Positions 55,044 through 64,000 of a stretch of 64,000 nucleotides of DNA are shown piece by piece. The notes beneath the pieces are model-generated. The model was not told the DNA's origin. It ran no database searches and was given only the letters and a program-made list of their open reading frames with translations. Each line of letters begins with the position of its first letter. The first letter of the stretch is position 1. Location of the stretch: contig NZ_CP090978.1 in assembly GCF_021513275.1 (NCBI RefSeq), positions 4,602,501 to 4,666,500 on the forward strand. Direction: 5' to 3'. This DNA is from Paenibacillus hexagrammi. GTDB lineage: Bacteria > Bacillota > Bacilli > Paenibacillales > NBRC-103111. The translations under genes and the position numbers were made by a program.

Positions 55044-55159
55044 AACAAAAATAACCCTTGTTCCCAAATACGAAATAGGCTGGATCCCGGCACCCGCAAA
55101 GATGCCAGCCTGACCTATTCCGCACTTATTGAACAAGGGTTTTCTCCTCATCTCAACCC
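55044..55159 (-). promoter_or_regulatory. GlpP-type antitermination leader of the HAD-ABC operon
   Basis: On the minus strand GGGTT-GAGATGAGGAGAA-AACCC can form a hairpin whose AACCC is also the 5' arm of a long terminator, AACCCTTGTTC (55141-55131) with GAACAAGGGTT (55063-55053), an inner AATAGG/CCTATT - GGCTGG/CCAGCC stem and TTATTTTTG after it. The two structures exclude each other. The same motif occurs at 61729-61755, and glpP is the next gene upstream. Confidence 0.75.
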
Positions 55160-55230
55160 GAAGTCCACAGTACGCATGTCCTGTATAGAACCATCATAGC
55201 GGACTTGTGTTTGTGTAATATCAACGTTAT

Positions 55231-55806
55231 TTATCGGTTTTGTAAAAGCTGCCTGGCATCCTCCGCATAATGCCACATCGATGGATCACCTGAGGAGATA
55301 AAGTCGGCACCGCTTGAAAGCGCACTGACAATCTCATCTTCGTAACGGATCAGACCGCCCACGATCAAGGGCTGCTTAATGGTTGCCTTCAGCTCCTTGA
55401 TGACCCTAGGCATCAAACCGGGCATAAGCTCGACTTCATCAGGCTGGGCACTGGCGATCATCCGCACTGCTGTCTGCACGGCTGCTGTATCAATAGCGAA
55501 GATACGCTGGATGCTGCGGATGCCGGCCTGTCTGGCTGCAGCGACCGCATTCGATTTGGTCGTAACAATACCGTCGGCGCGGAACTGTCTAGCCAGGAAC
55601 TCGACCGTGTGCGAGTCTCTGCCAAGGCCCGAAACCATCTCCAGATGGACATAGACCATCTTACCCGATTGATGAATTTGCTCGATAATCGAGCCCAGAT
55701 TGCCGATATGACCGGCCATCAGATTGACGCGCTGCACGCTGCTGCCAAGCACGCTTGGTATCTGTTCCTCTCTGGTGACCGAAGCGATGATGGGATAACT
55801 TGTCAC
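55231..55806 (-). CDS. glpP: Glycerol-3-phosphate-responsive antiterminator GlpP
   Basis: A 191-residue protein of the GlpP family. It starts MTSYPIIASVTREEQIPSVL, and shows GKMVYVHLEMVSGLGRDSHTVEFL, DGIVTTKSNAVAAARQAG, QRIFAIDT, EVELMPGLMPRVIKEL and PLIVGGLIRYEDEIVSALSSGADFISSG, all typical of the TIM-barrel-like GlpP. In B. subtilis GlpP with glycerol-3-phosphate binds leader RNA and stabilises glpFK, glpD and glpTQ mRNA by antitermination. Here it sits directly before one such leader. Own promoter not clear. Confidence 0.93.
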   Translation of the reverse strand: MTSYPIIASVTREEQIPSVLGSSVQRVNLMAGHIGNLGSIIEQIHQSGKMVYVHLEMVSGLGRDSHTVEFLARQFRADGIVTTKSNAVAAARQAGIRSIQRIFAIDTAAVQTAVRMIASAQPDEVELMPGLMPRVIKELKATIKQPLIVGGLIRYEDEIVSALSSGADFISSGDPSMWHYAEDARQLLQNR

Positions 55807-55972
55807 AAGTGAACACCCTCTCCATACTCAATCTACTCCCTACTATAACCCTCTATTGTTTGTGGAGTATTAAGAGAATAGGGAAGCTGAATCTTCCCCA
55901 GAAAACTACTGATCCCTTCATTTCAATTTCCGTATGCCAGCTGTCTAAGGGAAGCCGAATCTCCCCCTTACA

Positions 55973-58900
55973 TTAATTGGCAAAAGTAAGCGTCTGAAGC
56001 ATGCGGCTGAGTAATGCCGCCGTTTCCGCTCTTGTTCCCGTAAGAGTCGGCGCAAAGCGCTGCTCGGAAACGCCATGGATCAACTGCATGCTGGCCAACG
56101 CTGTTGTCGCTTCCTTCGCCCAGTCGGCGATTTCCGTTCGATCTTCAAAGGCCGTGCTGCCGTTCACGGTGTCAGCCGGACGCTTGTAGCCGGCAAACTG
56201 CATGGCCCTGTACAAGATGACCGCCATTTCCTGGCGGGTAATCGGCGCGTCAGGGCGGAACGTACGATCTTCGTACCCCGTAATCAGTCCGTGCGCCGAG
56301 GCAATGCCAACCTCGTCTGCGAACCAATCGGACGCTTTCACATCGTTGTAAGCTGCACCCTTCGCAGGCTCGGAGCCAAGCCCCAATGCGCGAACAAGCA
56401 TAGTGGCAAATTCCGCTCTGGTGATGCTCCGCTGCGGATCAAAGGTGCCCTCAGATACGCCTTGAATGATATTTTGACCTGCCATTCTTTCAATATCAGC
56501 CTTCGCCCAGTGGGAAGCTGTGTCCTTAAATGCTGCGGCTTGGCTGCGTACTAACAGATACGTGCTGTTGGTACGGCTGTACACGACAACCTTGCCGGCT
56601 TCGATTCGGAACGGCACCGGTTGGTATACCGTCTTGCCGCTGACATCCGTTACAGCACGCACCACTGCCAGCGACTGGGCTGGGGTTGAGCTGTCCGTAT
56701 CGATAGCAAACGTTCGAGGCACATATGCCGTAAAACTGGACACTTCCACCTGATCATCCTCACCGCTTGAGGCCTTAACTTCGAAGGTCAGCGAAGCTGC
56801 TACCTCCATGCCCTGTTTACTTGCAGCAGCTTCGGCATCAGGATTCCTCTGCATGTGCACAGTGAGACTCACTTGATCCGGTGAAACTCCAAGCTTATTG
56901 CCAAGCACGGAGAGATCGATCTGATCCGCCGGTAATTCAAAGCTGCCCATATTTGTTTGAAACACCAGCGATGACTGCTTCTCACCTGACAAAGCGGCTT
57001 GCAGCGCAGCTGGATTCAAGGTGAACACGGCCTTGTGAACGTCTTTTTCTTGCTGTAGGTCGAAGACTATACGATCAGAACCCGCAGCTGCATTGACAGC
57101 GTTCTGAACGATATCATCCGTAATCGAGTACTCGACGCTTTTCACACCATTCTCGTCCTTCACTTGAACAGGGTCAGCAGGCGAAGCCGAGCTGCCGGAG
57201 TGACCGGAGGAATGGCTGCCACTGCCATTTCCATCGCCGTTGCCACTACCGTTACCGCTATCGTTTCCATTACCATTACCATTACCATTACCATTACCGT
57301 TGCCGTTGCCGTTGCCATTGTCGTTGTCGTTATCGGTGCCGCTACCGCCACCACTGCCATTATCCCCGCCATCCGAGTCGATGCGGATTTCGACCGGCTG
57401 CGTGTACAGGTCATACGGACGCGTGCCGTCGATCGCATACGTGTAGCGCAGCAGCGCATGGGCGGTGCCGGTATGCTTGGCAGTGATTGCATTGCCGCTT
57501 GCTTCCAGGAGATCCTGTCCATCCAGCCACACCAGCTCAGGTGTAACTTCCGATTGCTCGCCCTTGAATGTCGTCATTTTGGCGCCCAGCGCTGATGTAT
57601 CACCGGATTTCAACGTGTAACTCTCTTGATCGGCTTGAATGGATGCAGCCCAGGTTGAAGCCCAATCCGCATAATCGGTTGTGATACCGTAAACTCCGCT
57701 CAGGAAGATATTGATAAAATCATTTCGGTTGTCGTAGGTCCATGGCGACACGATTAATCCTCTATGCTTGGCGGCTTCCAGGAACTTACCGGTCAGCTCG
57801 CTGTTATAGCCTGTGTCAAAGGAAGCGTTCAATGGCTGTACGAGCTTGAGCGCATCCCGAAGCGACTTTTTCGTATCATCCTGCTTTACGGTTCCCGCAC
57901 TCACCAACAGGCCGAGCGGCATCTCCGGCATCAGCTGTGACATCAGCCTGAGCTGACTCGCATTAAACGACATCGTATCGATGTTCGCTTCCGCGCCCAT
58001 ACCCTTGATGATTTGAACATAGGTTTCTACCGCCTCGGACGTGCTTGTTTTGATTTCAGCCATAATCATACGATCATTTGCCAACGCCAGATCAATCTGT
58101 TCGTTTAAGGTAGGGATTTTCACATCCGGATAGCCCGTTGGGAACGGCTTGTTGGCATTGAGCGCCTTCAGCTCCTCGAGCGTAAAGTCCTCCACTTTAC
58201 CTGTGCCGTTCGTCGTGCGGCTTACATCCGAGTCGTGCACGATCACGATATGTCCGTCCTTGGAGATATACATGTCGTTCTCGATAAAATCAGCCCCGGC
58301 CTCGACGGCCAGTCGGTTACTCTCGATCGTATTTTCCGGTGCTTTGGACGGAAGACCCCGGTGTCCGATCATGTAAGGCTTACGGATGAGGGTCAGCCCG
58401 TGTGAGTACACCTTCAGCGCATCGACAGCCGCCTGCGGTGTATCGGTAACGATTCCGTTTACACCCGCAGTAATCAAGGTATGCATCGCAATATCTTTGC
58501 CTGAAGCAGGGGATGAATCTTTGACCCAAACAGAAACCATCCGCTTCTGCAGGTAATCCATATTGGCACGCGTTGCCGCCTGCGCCGGCAGCAGCACGAT
58601 TTTCGCCAGATTGACCGTTGCTTGTCTGCGAATGTCCAGCAGCTTCGCTTCCATATAGGCTTCTGAAGAATCTGCCACACTTGCATCCCAAATCCCGCGA
58701 AGCATGGAGTAAGCCGTCCGTGCCTGCCTCACAAGCTCGCCATTGTCGGACATGACGAACGCGTCCTCCAAGCCGGCACGCTTCACATAAGCGACCAATG
58801 CATCCACCGTTTCGCTGTCCTTCACATAGAAAGATGGCATCATTTTGCCGTGTAATGCTGCCAGTGCCGTGTCCAGGCTCCCGAGCTGCTCCGTTCCGGC

Positions 58901-61567
58901 AGGATTCGTTACTTGCAAACTGCTGTCCACATGCAAAATAACTGTAGCCGGCATGGCTGCGCCTGTCAGGCCTTCCAGCTGCTCAAGGCTCGTCGCTTCC
59001 GTTACAAGCGTCGGCGCCATGGCAATTTGCGTATCGGGCTCAGCAACATCCACATATTGATCCGAAGGATTCACAATCGCAGGAAGCTCTTCCTGCTGCA
59101 GCGTGACGCGAATGTTGTCCACTTTCATCCGGCTGCCGTTAGCTTGAAGACCGATTCGTCCTTTCAGGTAGCTGTCAGCCAAGTTCGTATCGATCAGCAG
59201 CTCGCTGCCAATCCATTCCTGTACCCGGCTCCCATGCGCTTTGATCATGTAATGGTACATGTTGCCGGGATTGATAGCCTCCAGATATGGGCCTTTCTCG
59301 CGGACATTCCATCCGTTCGCCGGTGTTCTTTCGGCAAATTCAACGCCATTGGTTGCGGAGGCGTCCTGTCTGACGGCCATTTGAAAATACGGATAGTTGC
59401 TATTTTGAATGCGGTACATGATGGAATTCCACCTAGCTGTATCGTTAGAACCCAAATTCGTTACATCCGCCTCAATTTTATAATCACCAAAGGCATCCAA
59501 GTAATCCGGAAGCAGTACCCGTGAAGGATTATCCGGTGAAGCGAGCGCATTGATCTGGAAGGTGCCGTCCTGCACAGCTGCTGCGCTTGCTGTCGTTCCT
59601 TCAATTCTTGACCATCCTTGCGGCAGAGTGCCGTCGGCTATGAAATCGAAGTTCTCTTCATACAGCACGTAGTCGCTGTCCGCTGCATTCTTAGCTACGA
59701 CTAGAAGCGGCAGGTCTGCTCCGTCTTTATGCGCAGTCACACGGTAGACGCCCTTCTGCTCTACCGTCATGCTGCTGCCACTGAATGTGACTTCAGGGCT
59801 TTCCGCCGTCCACGTGACGTCGCTACCCGTCAGCTCGCCGGTGGAAAAATCGCTGTAATCTGCCTGCAGCGCAATCGTATGCAGATCGATAGCCTGCCCG
59901 GCATTCGCCTTGATATAGCCTTCGCTATGCTTCAGCGTCGTTACCTCCGCTCCGGCAGCCGATGGTGTCACCGTTAACTCCCCGCTCCACTGTGTATCAG
60001 CGTAGACAGCGGTTAGTCTGACGGTTCCCTTTTTCAGCGGATAGAGCTGGTGGTCCATCACTTTAAGAACTGAATCGTCGGATGAATACCACTTAAAAGC
60101 GTCCGCAGGAGCTGCTTCCCTCATACCGTCAGAATAGTAGACACTTGCTGTAACACTCATTGCCCCTGATAGCGCCTCAGCTTCACTCGGTAACATGACC
60201 GACAGCTCATCCGCCGTCACACGCGTGACCTTGATATTATCAAAGGAGAGCTTGCTTTGGTCGCCTTGAATGCCGATCTTCCCCTTCTCCATCACGATTT
60301 CTTGAGGAAGCGTTTGATCCGTGAGCAAAGTGAAGTCAGAATCGGACTTAGCTTTGATATATTCCTTGACATTGTTACCGAATACCCGAACCTTGAGCGT
60401 ATAGTCCGAATTCAACGCCAACTTCTTCCAGGTACCGGAAATCGGCGTAGGCGAGTACCAGTTTCCGTCCGCTTTGCGATAAGCGTACTCATAGGTTCCG
60501 TCTTGTCGGACAGCCATCTGATCATAAGGAACCTGCCCGCTCGAAGGGACGCGGAACATGATCGCTCCCCATCGTTTGGCGTTGACGACACTTTCAAACC
60601 GGATATCCCCTTCAATGGTATAGTTGTCCCACTGTACGGGAGCTATCGCTCTGGCCTGCTTGCCCGAAGCCTTCCCATCAAACAGCATTCTGCCGTTTCC
60701 GTACGTATCCTGAACAACAGTGAAAGGGCTGCTGCCGCTGTTCACATCCGAGATCCAGCCATAAGGTAAGCTGCCGTCGGCATAGCTGTCAAAATTCTCA
60801 TCCAACAGCACAGGATTCACATCCCCAGACACCGGATGGCTGTTTGTTAGCTTGACAATGCCATACCCGCTCGTATCATTCCAGAACGAACTGGATTGAT
60901 AAGCGCTCCAGTAGCTGGTCCGCTGCTGAGCCGTATCCGATCCGTAGCGGTCGGTAACGCCGATCTCCATGCCCAGCTCTTTGGTGAGGAACGGATCAAA
61001 GTTCAGCATATCCCAAGGAATGGCCGCCTCCATCGTCCACCCGGAGCCCGTCTTCTGCATAGCCCGCAAAATCTTACGCTCATCCTTGCCGCTATGATTG
61101 TTCAGCGCCGCACCGAATTGCAGCTTGGGTGTCGTCGTATCCGGCTGAACCATCAGTCCGATCTGCATATCATCAGCGGCAAAAGGCGCCGATTGATGCT
61201 TCGTCGGATCCAGGAACAGGTTGACTCCATCCTGATCAAACCAATAGCCAGATCCATTATGGATCAGTACATCATCATCGGCTTGAACAGCTACATACAA
61301 ATAGCGGTTATCCCACAGCAGGCCGAATCGCGAATCCTTGAAGGACCCTTCACCCACATGCCGGTCCAGGGACTGGTCTAGATGCCAAATCGATTCATCC
61401 AGCTTGCCGTCAATTACCGGAGCTTTGAGCGTCTTCTTCGCTTCTAACGAGCTTCTTTCATTGTCCGCTGCATAAGCGTGTCCACCGAGCAAGCCAGACG
61501 GCAGCGTCCCGGTCATCATGGTAAAGACCACGACCAGCTTTATCGTCGTCGCCGTAAATTTTTTCAT
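55973..61567 (-). CDS. Giant SLH-anchored glycerophosphodiester phosphodiesterase
   Basis: A 1864-residue secreted surface enzyme. Signal peptide (to about 33); CBM9-like domain (about 40-240; PVIDGKLDESIWHLD, WDNRYLYVAVQADDD); two laminin-G/3-keto-disaccharide-hydrolase-like beta domains (about 255-445 and 645-840) with Ig-like segments between; a degenerate phosphodiesterase-like region; catalytic GDPD domain (about 1065-1310) with IGHRGLPSKAPENTIESN, FIENDMYISKDG and VHDSDVSRTTNG; an Ig-like segment; a (Gly-Asn)n linker (about 1425-1475); a beta domain; and three SLH repeats at the end. It cleaves glycerophosphodiesters to glycerol-3-phosphate and an alcohol, perhaps from teichoic acid or lipid head groups. 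A GlpP-type leader precedes it. ATG 61567 has AGGAAAGGG upstream. Confidence 0.9.
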   Translation of the reverse strand: MKKFTATTIKLVVVFTMMTGTLPSGLLGGHAYAADNERSSLEAKKTLKAPVIDGKLDESIWHLDQSLDRHVGEGSFKDSRFGLLWDNRYLYVAVQADDDVLIHNGSGYWFDQDGVNLFLDPTKHQSAPFAADDMQIGLMVQPDTTTPKLQFGAALNNHSGKDERKILRAMQKTGSGWTMEAAIPWDMLNFDPFLTKELGMEIGVTDRYGSDTAQQRTSYWSAYQSSSFWNDTSGYGIVKLTNSHPVSGDVNPVLLDENFDSYADGSLPYGWISDVNSGSSPFTVVQDTYGNGRMLFDGKASGKQARAIAPVQWDNYTIEGDIRFESVVNAKRWGAIMFRVPSSGQVPYDQMAVRQDGTYEYAYRKADGNWYSPTPISGTWKKLALNSDYTLKVRVFGNNVKEYIKAKSDSDFTLLTDQTLPQEIVMEKGKIGIQGDQSKLSFDNIKVTRVTADELSVMLPSEAEALSGAMSVTASVYYSDGMREAAPADAFKWYSSDDSVLKVMDHQLYPLKKGTVRLTAVYADTQWSGELTVTPSAAGAEVTTLKHSEGYIKANAGQAIDLHTIALQADYSDFSTGELTGSDVTWTAESPEVTFSGSSMTVEQKGVYRVTAHKDGADLPLLVVAKNAADSDYVLYEENFDFIADGTLPQGWSRIEGTTASAAAVQDGTFQINALASPDNPSRVLLPDYLDAFGDYKIEADVTNLGSNDTARWNSIMYRIQNSNYPYFQMAVRQDASATNGVEFAERTPANGWNVREKGPYLEAINPGNMYHYMIKAHGSRVQEWIGSELLIDTNLADSYLKGRIGLQANGSRMKVDNIRVTLQQEELPAIVNPSDQYVDVAEPDTQIAMAPTLVTEATSLEQLEGLTGAAMPATVILHVDSSLQVTNPAGTEQLGSLDTALAALHGKMMPSFYVKDSETVDALVAYVKRAGLEDAFVMSDNGELVRQARTAYSMLRGIWDASVADSSEAYMEAKLLDIRRQATVNLAKIVLLPAQAATRANMDYLQKRMVSVWVKDSSPASGKDIAMHTLITAGVNGIVTDTPQAAVDALKVYSHGLTLIRKPYMIGHRGLPSKAPENTIESNRLAVEAGADFIENDMYISKDGHIVIVHDSDVSRTTNGTGKVEDFTLEELKALNANKPFPTGYPDVKIPTLNEQIDLALANDRMIMAEIKTSTSEAVETYVQIIKGMGAEANIDTMSFNASQLRLMSQLMPEMPLGLLVSAGTVKQDDTKKSLRDALKLVQPLNASFDTGYNSELTGKFLEAAKHRGLIVSPWTYDNRNDFINIFLSGVYGITTDYADWASTWAASIQADQESYTLKSGDTSALGAKMTTFKGEQSEVTPELVWLDGQDLLEASGNAITAKHTGTAHALLRYTYAIDGTRPYDLYTQPVEIRIDSDGGDNGSGGGSGTDNDNDNGNGNGNGNGNGNGNGNGNDSGNGSGNGDGNGSGSHSSGHSGSSASPADPVQVKDENGVKSVEYSITDDIVQNAVNAAAGSDRIVFDLQQEKDVHKAVFTLNPAALQAALSGEKQSSLVFQTNMGSFELPADQIDLSVLGNKLGVSPDQVSLTVHMQRNPDAEAAASKQGMEVAASLTFEVKASSGEDDQVEVSSFTAYVPRTFAIDTDSSTPAQSLAVVRAVTDVSGKTVYQPVPFRIEAGKVVVYSRTNSTYLLVRSQAAAFKDTASHWAKADIERMAGQNIIQGVSEGTFDPQRSITRAEFATMLVRALGLGSEPAKGAAYNDVKASDWFADEVGIASAHGLITGYEDRTFRPDAPITRQEMAVILYRAMQFAGYKRPADTVNGSTAFEDRTEIADWAKEATTALASMQLIHGVSEQRFAPTLTGTRAETAALLSRMLQTLTFAN
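57258..57318. repeat. Hexanucleotide repeat coding for the Gly-Asn linker
   Basis: Runs of CCATTA and CCGTTG units (read on the plus strand) encode the (GN)n stretch between the phosphodiesterase and SLH parts. Such repeats can change in number by slippage in steps of two residues without loss of frame, altering linker length. Confidence 0.85.
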
Positions 61568-61670
61568 GGTATACAACCCTTTCCTCACTGATAAGTCGGT
61601 CAGCTGCCTCTTGCAGAAGAATCAATCTGGGTATGGTTCCTCCTTTCCCGTTGTTATTCAGAGAACACAA

Positions 61671-61755
61671 AAACCCCTCCAATCCGCAAAAACATCCGCC
61701 CGCTTGGGGCCCTGTGCTTGCTTCATGGAAGGGTTTTCTCCTCATCTCTACCCTT
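61671..61755 (-). promoter_or_regulatory. GlpP-type antitermination leader of the SLH phosphodiesterase
   Basis: On the minus strand AAGGGT-AGAGATGAGGAGAAA-ACCCTT forms the antiterminator, and AAACCCTTCCA (61736-61726) with TGGAGGGGTTT (61681-61671) the terminator, followed by TTGTGTTC. The stem keeps pairing by a G-U on this strand. The motif GAGATGAGGAGAAAACCC is identical to the operon leader at 55142, which is unlikely by chance. Confidence 0.75.
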
Positions 61756-61804
61756 ATCTATTCGATTGTTTCTTCCGCTTCTTTATCCCGTATCTGCTTA
61801 CAGC

Positions 61805-61833
61805 TTATCAGGCATCTATTCGGGCAATATCAA
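61805..61833 (-). promoter_or_regulatory. Promoter of the SLH phosphodiesterase
   Basis: TTGATA (61833-61828) and TGATAA (61810-61805) with 17-base spacing on the minus strand. The -35 lies within ACGTTGATATT, which also occurs before the other GlpP-type leader (55217-55227). The -35 overlaps the last codons of the upstream hydrolase. Confidence 0.55.
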
Positions 61834-62889
61834 CGTGATGAAAAGAGATTGTAAAGACTGCGTCCAGGTTTGCTGCAGCCAGCTTGCGAACGATTCCTTT
61901 TCCTCAAACTGCGGATAATGAGCCGACTGCTCAAACACAATGAAGTCCTTCGACGGGGCTTCCAGCTCCTCATAGTACTTTTTGGCGGCTTTGACCGAGG
62001 TCATATAATCATACTGTCCCATTACAAAGTAAAAAGGAATGTCCAGCTTGCGGACAAGATGCGTAATGTCGTGCTCCGTTTCTTCTTGGAGTAGACGCTC
62101 TTGCGATAGAGCCACACCCTTTACATAGCGAAGGACATCAAGCCCGTTATACTCGGGATGGAACAGGAAGCCCGTATAATAGTCTCCGTTATCATCGATC
62201 AACCTCGCTGCGCCGCCATATTTGCGAATGACACTTCTGGGGGTGTAACTTTCTCCTCGTTCAACCGGCCCTCGCAGCAGCTCCAATTGCTCCGCTTCCT
62301 TAAGGTTCCCTGCCTGCTTCGCTCGGTCAATGATAAACGCAAGGCTGTCCCGTTCACTCTCCACATGATCCGCTACCTGACCGATCCCGATATAAGCGGC
62401 AAATTTATCCGGCGCTTTAGCAGCAGCTTTCATGCCGATGTACGTGCCGAATGAATGGCCGATCAGCAGCACTTTGTTCTGCCCGAATTCTTGCTCCACA
62501 TAATCGGTCAGCGCCAGCAAATCATCAACGAGCAGGTCAGAATTCAGACCCGAGTAGTCCTCGAAAAAGTGATACGACTTCCCGCTCCCCCGCTGATCAT
62601 ACTGTACAATGGTAAAATACTGTTCAAGCAGATCCTGGTATTTCGTCACATAGGGAATCTCCGAGCACCCCGGACCTCCATGTACAAAGATAATGATCGG
62701 ATTGTGCCGGTCTTTGCCTCTGATCATAACTTCGTGTCCCGTACCGTTGATCTCGATCTGCTTTAACGTGCTTATGCTGTTCGCTCCTCGAATGGGAGGC
62801 GTCCATGTCGGCCCAAACATTTTCATCGCAATAAGCAGAAGTATGGCTACTAATACGATTTTACGAATCCTTTTGCGTGATGTTCTCAA
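61816..62889 (-). CDS. Membrane-anchored alpha/beta hydrolase (proline iminopeptidase-like)
   Basis: A 357-residue hydrolase with an N-terminal membrane helix (residues 8-27). FVHGGPGCSEIP is the oxyanion motif of the prolyl iminopeptidase (S33) family; the elbow is LIGHSFGTY (Ser near residue 145); the Asp is in MGQYDYMTS and the His in QSAHYPQFEE near the C-terminus. A cap domain separates strands 6 and 7. It should act at or near the outer face of the membrane on a peptide or ester. The end of the gene carries the promoter of the following phosphodiesterase. Confidence 0.9.
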   Translation of the reverse strand: MRTSRKRIRKIVLVAILLLIAMKMFGPTWTPPIRGANSISTLKQIEINGTGHEVMIRGKDRHNPIIIFVHGGPGCSEIPYVTKYQDLLEQYFTIVQYDQRGSGKSYHFFEDYSGLNSDLLVDDLLALTDYVEQEFGQNKVLLIGHSFGTYIGMKAAAKAPDKFAAYIGIGQVADHVESERDSLAFIIDRAKQAGNLKEAEQLELLRGPVERGESYTPRSVIRKYGGAARLIDDNGDYYTGFLFHPEYNGLDVLRYVKGVALSQERLLQEETEHDITHLVRKLDIPFYFVMGQYDYMTSVKAAKKYYEELEAPSKDFIVFEQSAHYPQFEEKESFASWLQQTWTQSLQSLFITLILPE

Positions 62890-62904
62890 ATAGAATGGAC
62901 TCCT

Positions 62905-63792
62905 TTAGCTGCGCTCGACTGTAAGCAGCGACTTGGAAGCTCTCCATAGAACTTCTTTGCTTAGCCTTGGCCCGGAAATATGGCGGAGCAGAAACCGAAC
63001 CATCGGTTCATTCTCTTGCTCCACGCATAAAGCACCATATTGATATTTTCGTTCATCAATTAGCTTTCTAAGAACTACCGACCCTAGCGCAATTCCCCGA
63101 GCCAACCGCTGGTGCTTCCTATATACATACATGGTTTTTAGCAAAATGGTCTCAGCATCCAGTTCCTCTAGAATCAACCATCCAGCGGGCTGTCCCTGAT
63201 ATCTTAGCAGCAAACTCCGTACGGGATCAATCCGATCTTCATCGGCAAAAGGAGATAACACATCGGGATATTCCTTTCCCGCCTCCGTTTGAATCAACGC
63301 CCGATCATGAGGAGTGACATCGCGCCATGGTTCCAAGGAAAAAGAAGCCGGCAGCGCGAGCTTCATCCATGGCGCGTCTTCGACTGCACGCAACCGCCCT
63401 CTGCGAATGTACATTCCCTGCTCGGGTGAAGGGAAACCGCATGCTTGGAGAAAGGCCCCCTCTTCACTTTCCAAGTCCTCAGCAGCCAGAAACTCAACCT
63501 GCAGGCTGACGTATCCGAGTTCACGGAGTTTGTGTTCAAGCACCAGCATGAGCTGCTTGCCGAGCCCCCTTCTTCGCATGTCACTCCGAACCATAATGGA
63601 TAGCAGCCTCGCCGCCTTTCGATTCGGCGCAAGCAGTGCAAGCACTAGACCTGCGGGCTGTTCCCCATTCACTATTCCAAACGCAACGATATCCGCGGAA
63701 GGATCCTGCCAAATGAGACCCGCCTCAGGCAGAATGAGGGATTGAAACGCCGATAAGCTTGCGGGGTTGAGCTCCCATACTGCCTGGTTCAT
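62905..63792 (-). CDS. Two-domain GNAT acetyltransferase
   Basis: A 295-residue protein with two GNAT-type halves. The first (residues 1-150) has a full acetyl-CoA motif LSIMVRSDMRRRGLGKQLMLVLEHKLRELG. The second (about 150-290) is diverged, with YVYRKHQRLARGIALGSVVLRKLI in the equivalent place. Tandem GNAT proteins of this type are common in bacilli and mostly unassigned. It ends 15 bases before the hydrolase start in the same direction, so the two are probably cotranscribed. Confidence 0.85.
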   Translation of the reverse strand: MNQAVWELNPASLSAFQSLILPEAGLIWQDPSADIVAFGIVNGEQPAGLVLALLAPNRKAARLLSIMVRSDMRRRGLGKQLMLVLEHKLRELGYVSLQVEFLAAEDLESEEGAFLQACGFPSPEQGMYIRRGRLRAVEDAPWMKLALPASFSLEPWRDVTPHDRALIQTEAGKEYPDVLSPFADEDRIDPVRSLLLRYQGQPAGWLILEELDAETILLKTMYVYRKHQRLARGIALGSVVLRKLIDERKYQYGALCVEQENEPMVRFLLRHISGPRLSKEVLWRASKSLLTVERS

Positions 63793-64000
63793 CTACATAC
63801 ACCTTTTCCCCATTCAAGTCTTTTCTTTTAAGGCTGACCAATCGATATTTCTTGATTACTAATACTCAGTGGATTTGCCGAATAATCCGAATAACTGGAA
63901 ATAGAGACCCTGAATTTGCTGAATGCTGTTAATTTCGATTGCAGCGCTGTCCATTTGTCCGAATTTAACGCAATAGAAAATTTATTGTTATTAATTGAAA

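Noticed and set aside
57164..57595. Plus-strand frame of Val/Ala/Ile/Thr repeats
   Set aside because: It is the shadow of the hexanucleotide repeat coding for the Gly-Asn linker of the SLH phosphodiesterase.

Overview
The window looks like a chromosome segment of a Paenibacillus-type Firmicute. The signs are S-layer-homology (SLH) surface proteins with Gly/Asn-rich linkers, GlpP antitermination, a CheX/PAS-kinase/chemoreceptor set, a YolD-UvrX mutagenesis operon with a Gram-positive LexA box, YusU/DUF2573, strong AGGAGG ribosome sites and GTG/TTG starts. The backbone is of moderate to high GC; one block (about 37.1-49.4 kb) is clearly AT-rich and foreign. No rRNA, tRNA or CRISPR array was seen.

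Layout. 0.1-6.5 kb: SLH protein, FAD oxidoreductase, and a DeoR regulator - Cof phosphatase - MFS operon (MFS frameshifted). 6.5-9.1 kb: YpmS-like protein, a GC-rich minisatellite of about 17 units, and a DEAD-box helicase broken by one in-frame TGA. 9.1-13 kb: ECF sigma factor, hydrolase, YusU-like protein, SDR, CheX, with small hairpins and a dispersed repeat. 13.4-20.9 kb: PAS sensor kinase, HAD phosphatase, LysE exporter, PadR plus a DHA2 efflux pump, LysR, histidinol phosphatase. 21-25.5 kb: GGDEF/EAL protein and a LexA-controlled UvrX operon. 25.9-30.5 kb: DUF4166/DoxX pair, erythromycin esterase, small alarmone synthetase, and two paralogous intergenic elements that look like small RNAs on the minus strand. 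30.9-36.8 kb: a chemoreceptor overlapping an adenylation-thiolation-reductase NRPS, followed by a 49-residue gene with a double-glycine leader and an Arg-rich tail.

36.85-49.96 kb: a fic gene is cut in two by a 12.37-kb element. Joining the halves across a 4-bp duplication (ATAA) regenerates the Fic motif HPFIDGNGRTAR exactly. The element carries a chimeric recombinase-like gene, a nuclease/SEC-C protein, a Shedu (DUF4263) nuclease, two proteins with HEPN-like RxxxxH motifs (one disrupted by an intact IS66 with an 8-bp target duplication), and small unknowns. It reads as a partly decayed defence island.

50.3-64 kb: DUF1796 protein, then a glycerol-phosphate locus: glpP, a HAD phosphatase - solute-binding protein - two permeases operon, and a 1864-residue SLH-anchored glycerophosphodiesterase. 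The operon and the phosphodiesterase gene both have a leader with the same motif (GAGATGAGGAGAAAACCC) and mutually exclusive hairpins, so GlpP probably controls both. The proposed logic is that the surface enzyme releases glycerol phosphate, the ABC system imports it, and the HAD enzyme and GlpP handle and sense it. An alpha/beta hydrolase and a two-domain GNAT protein close the window.

Six genes carry single-base indels, several in homopolymers. These may be real decay or sequencing error, and calls on those genes are qualified accordingly.
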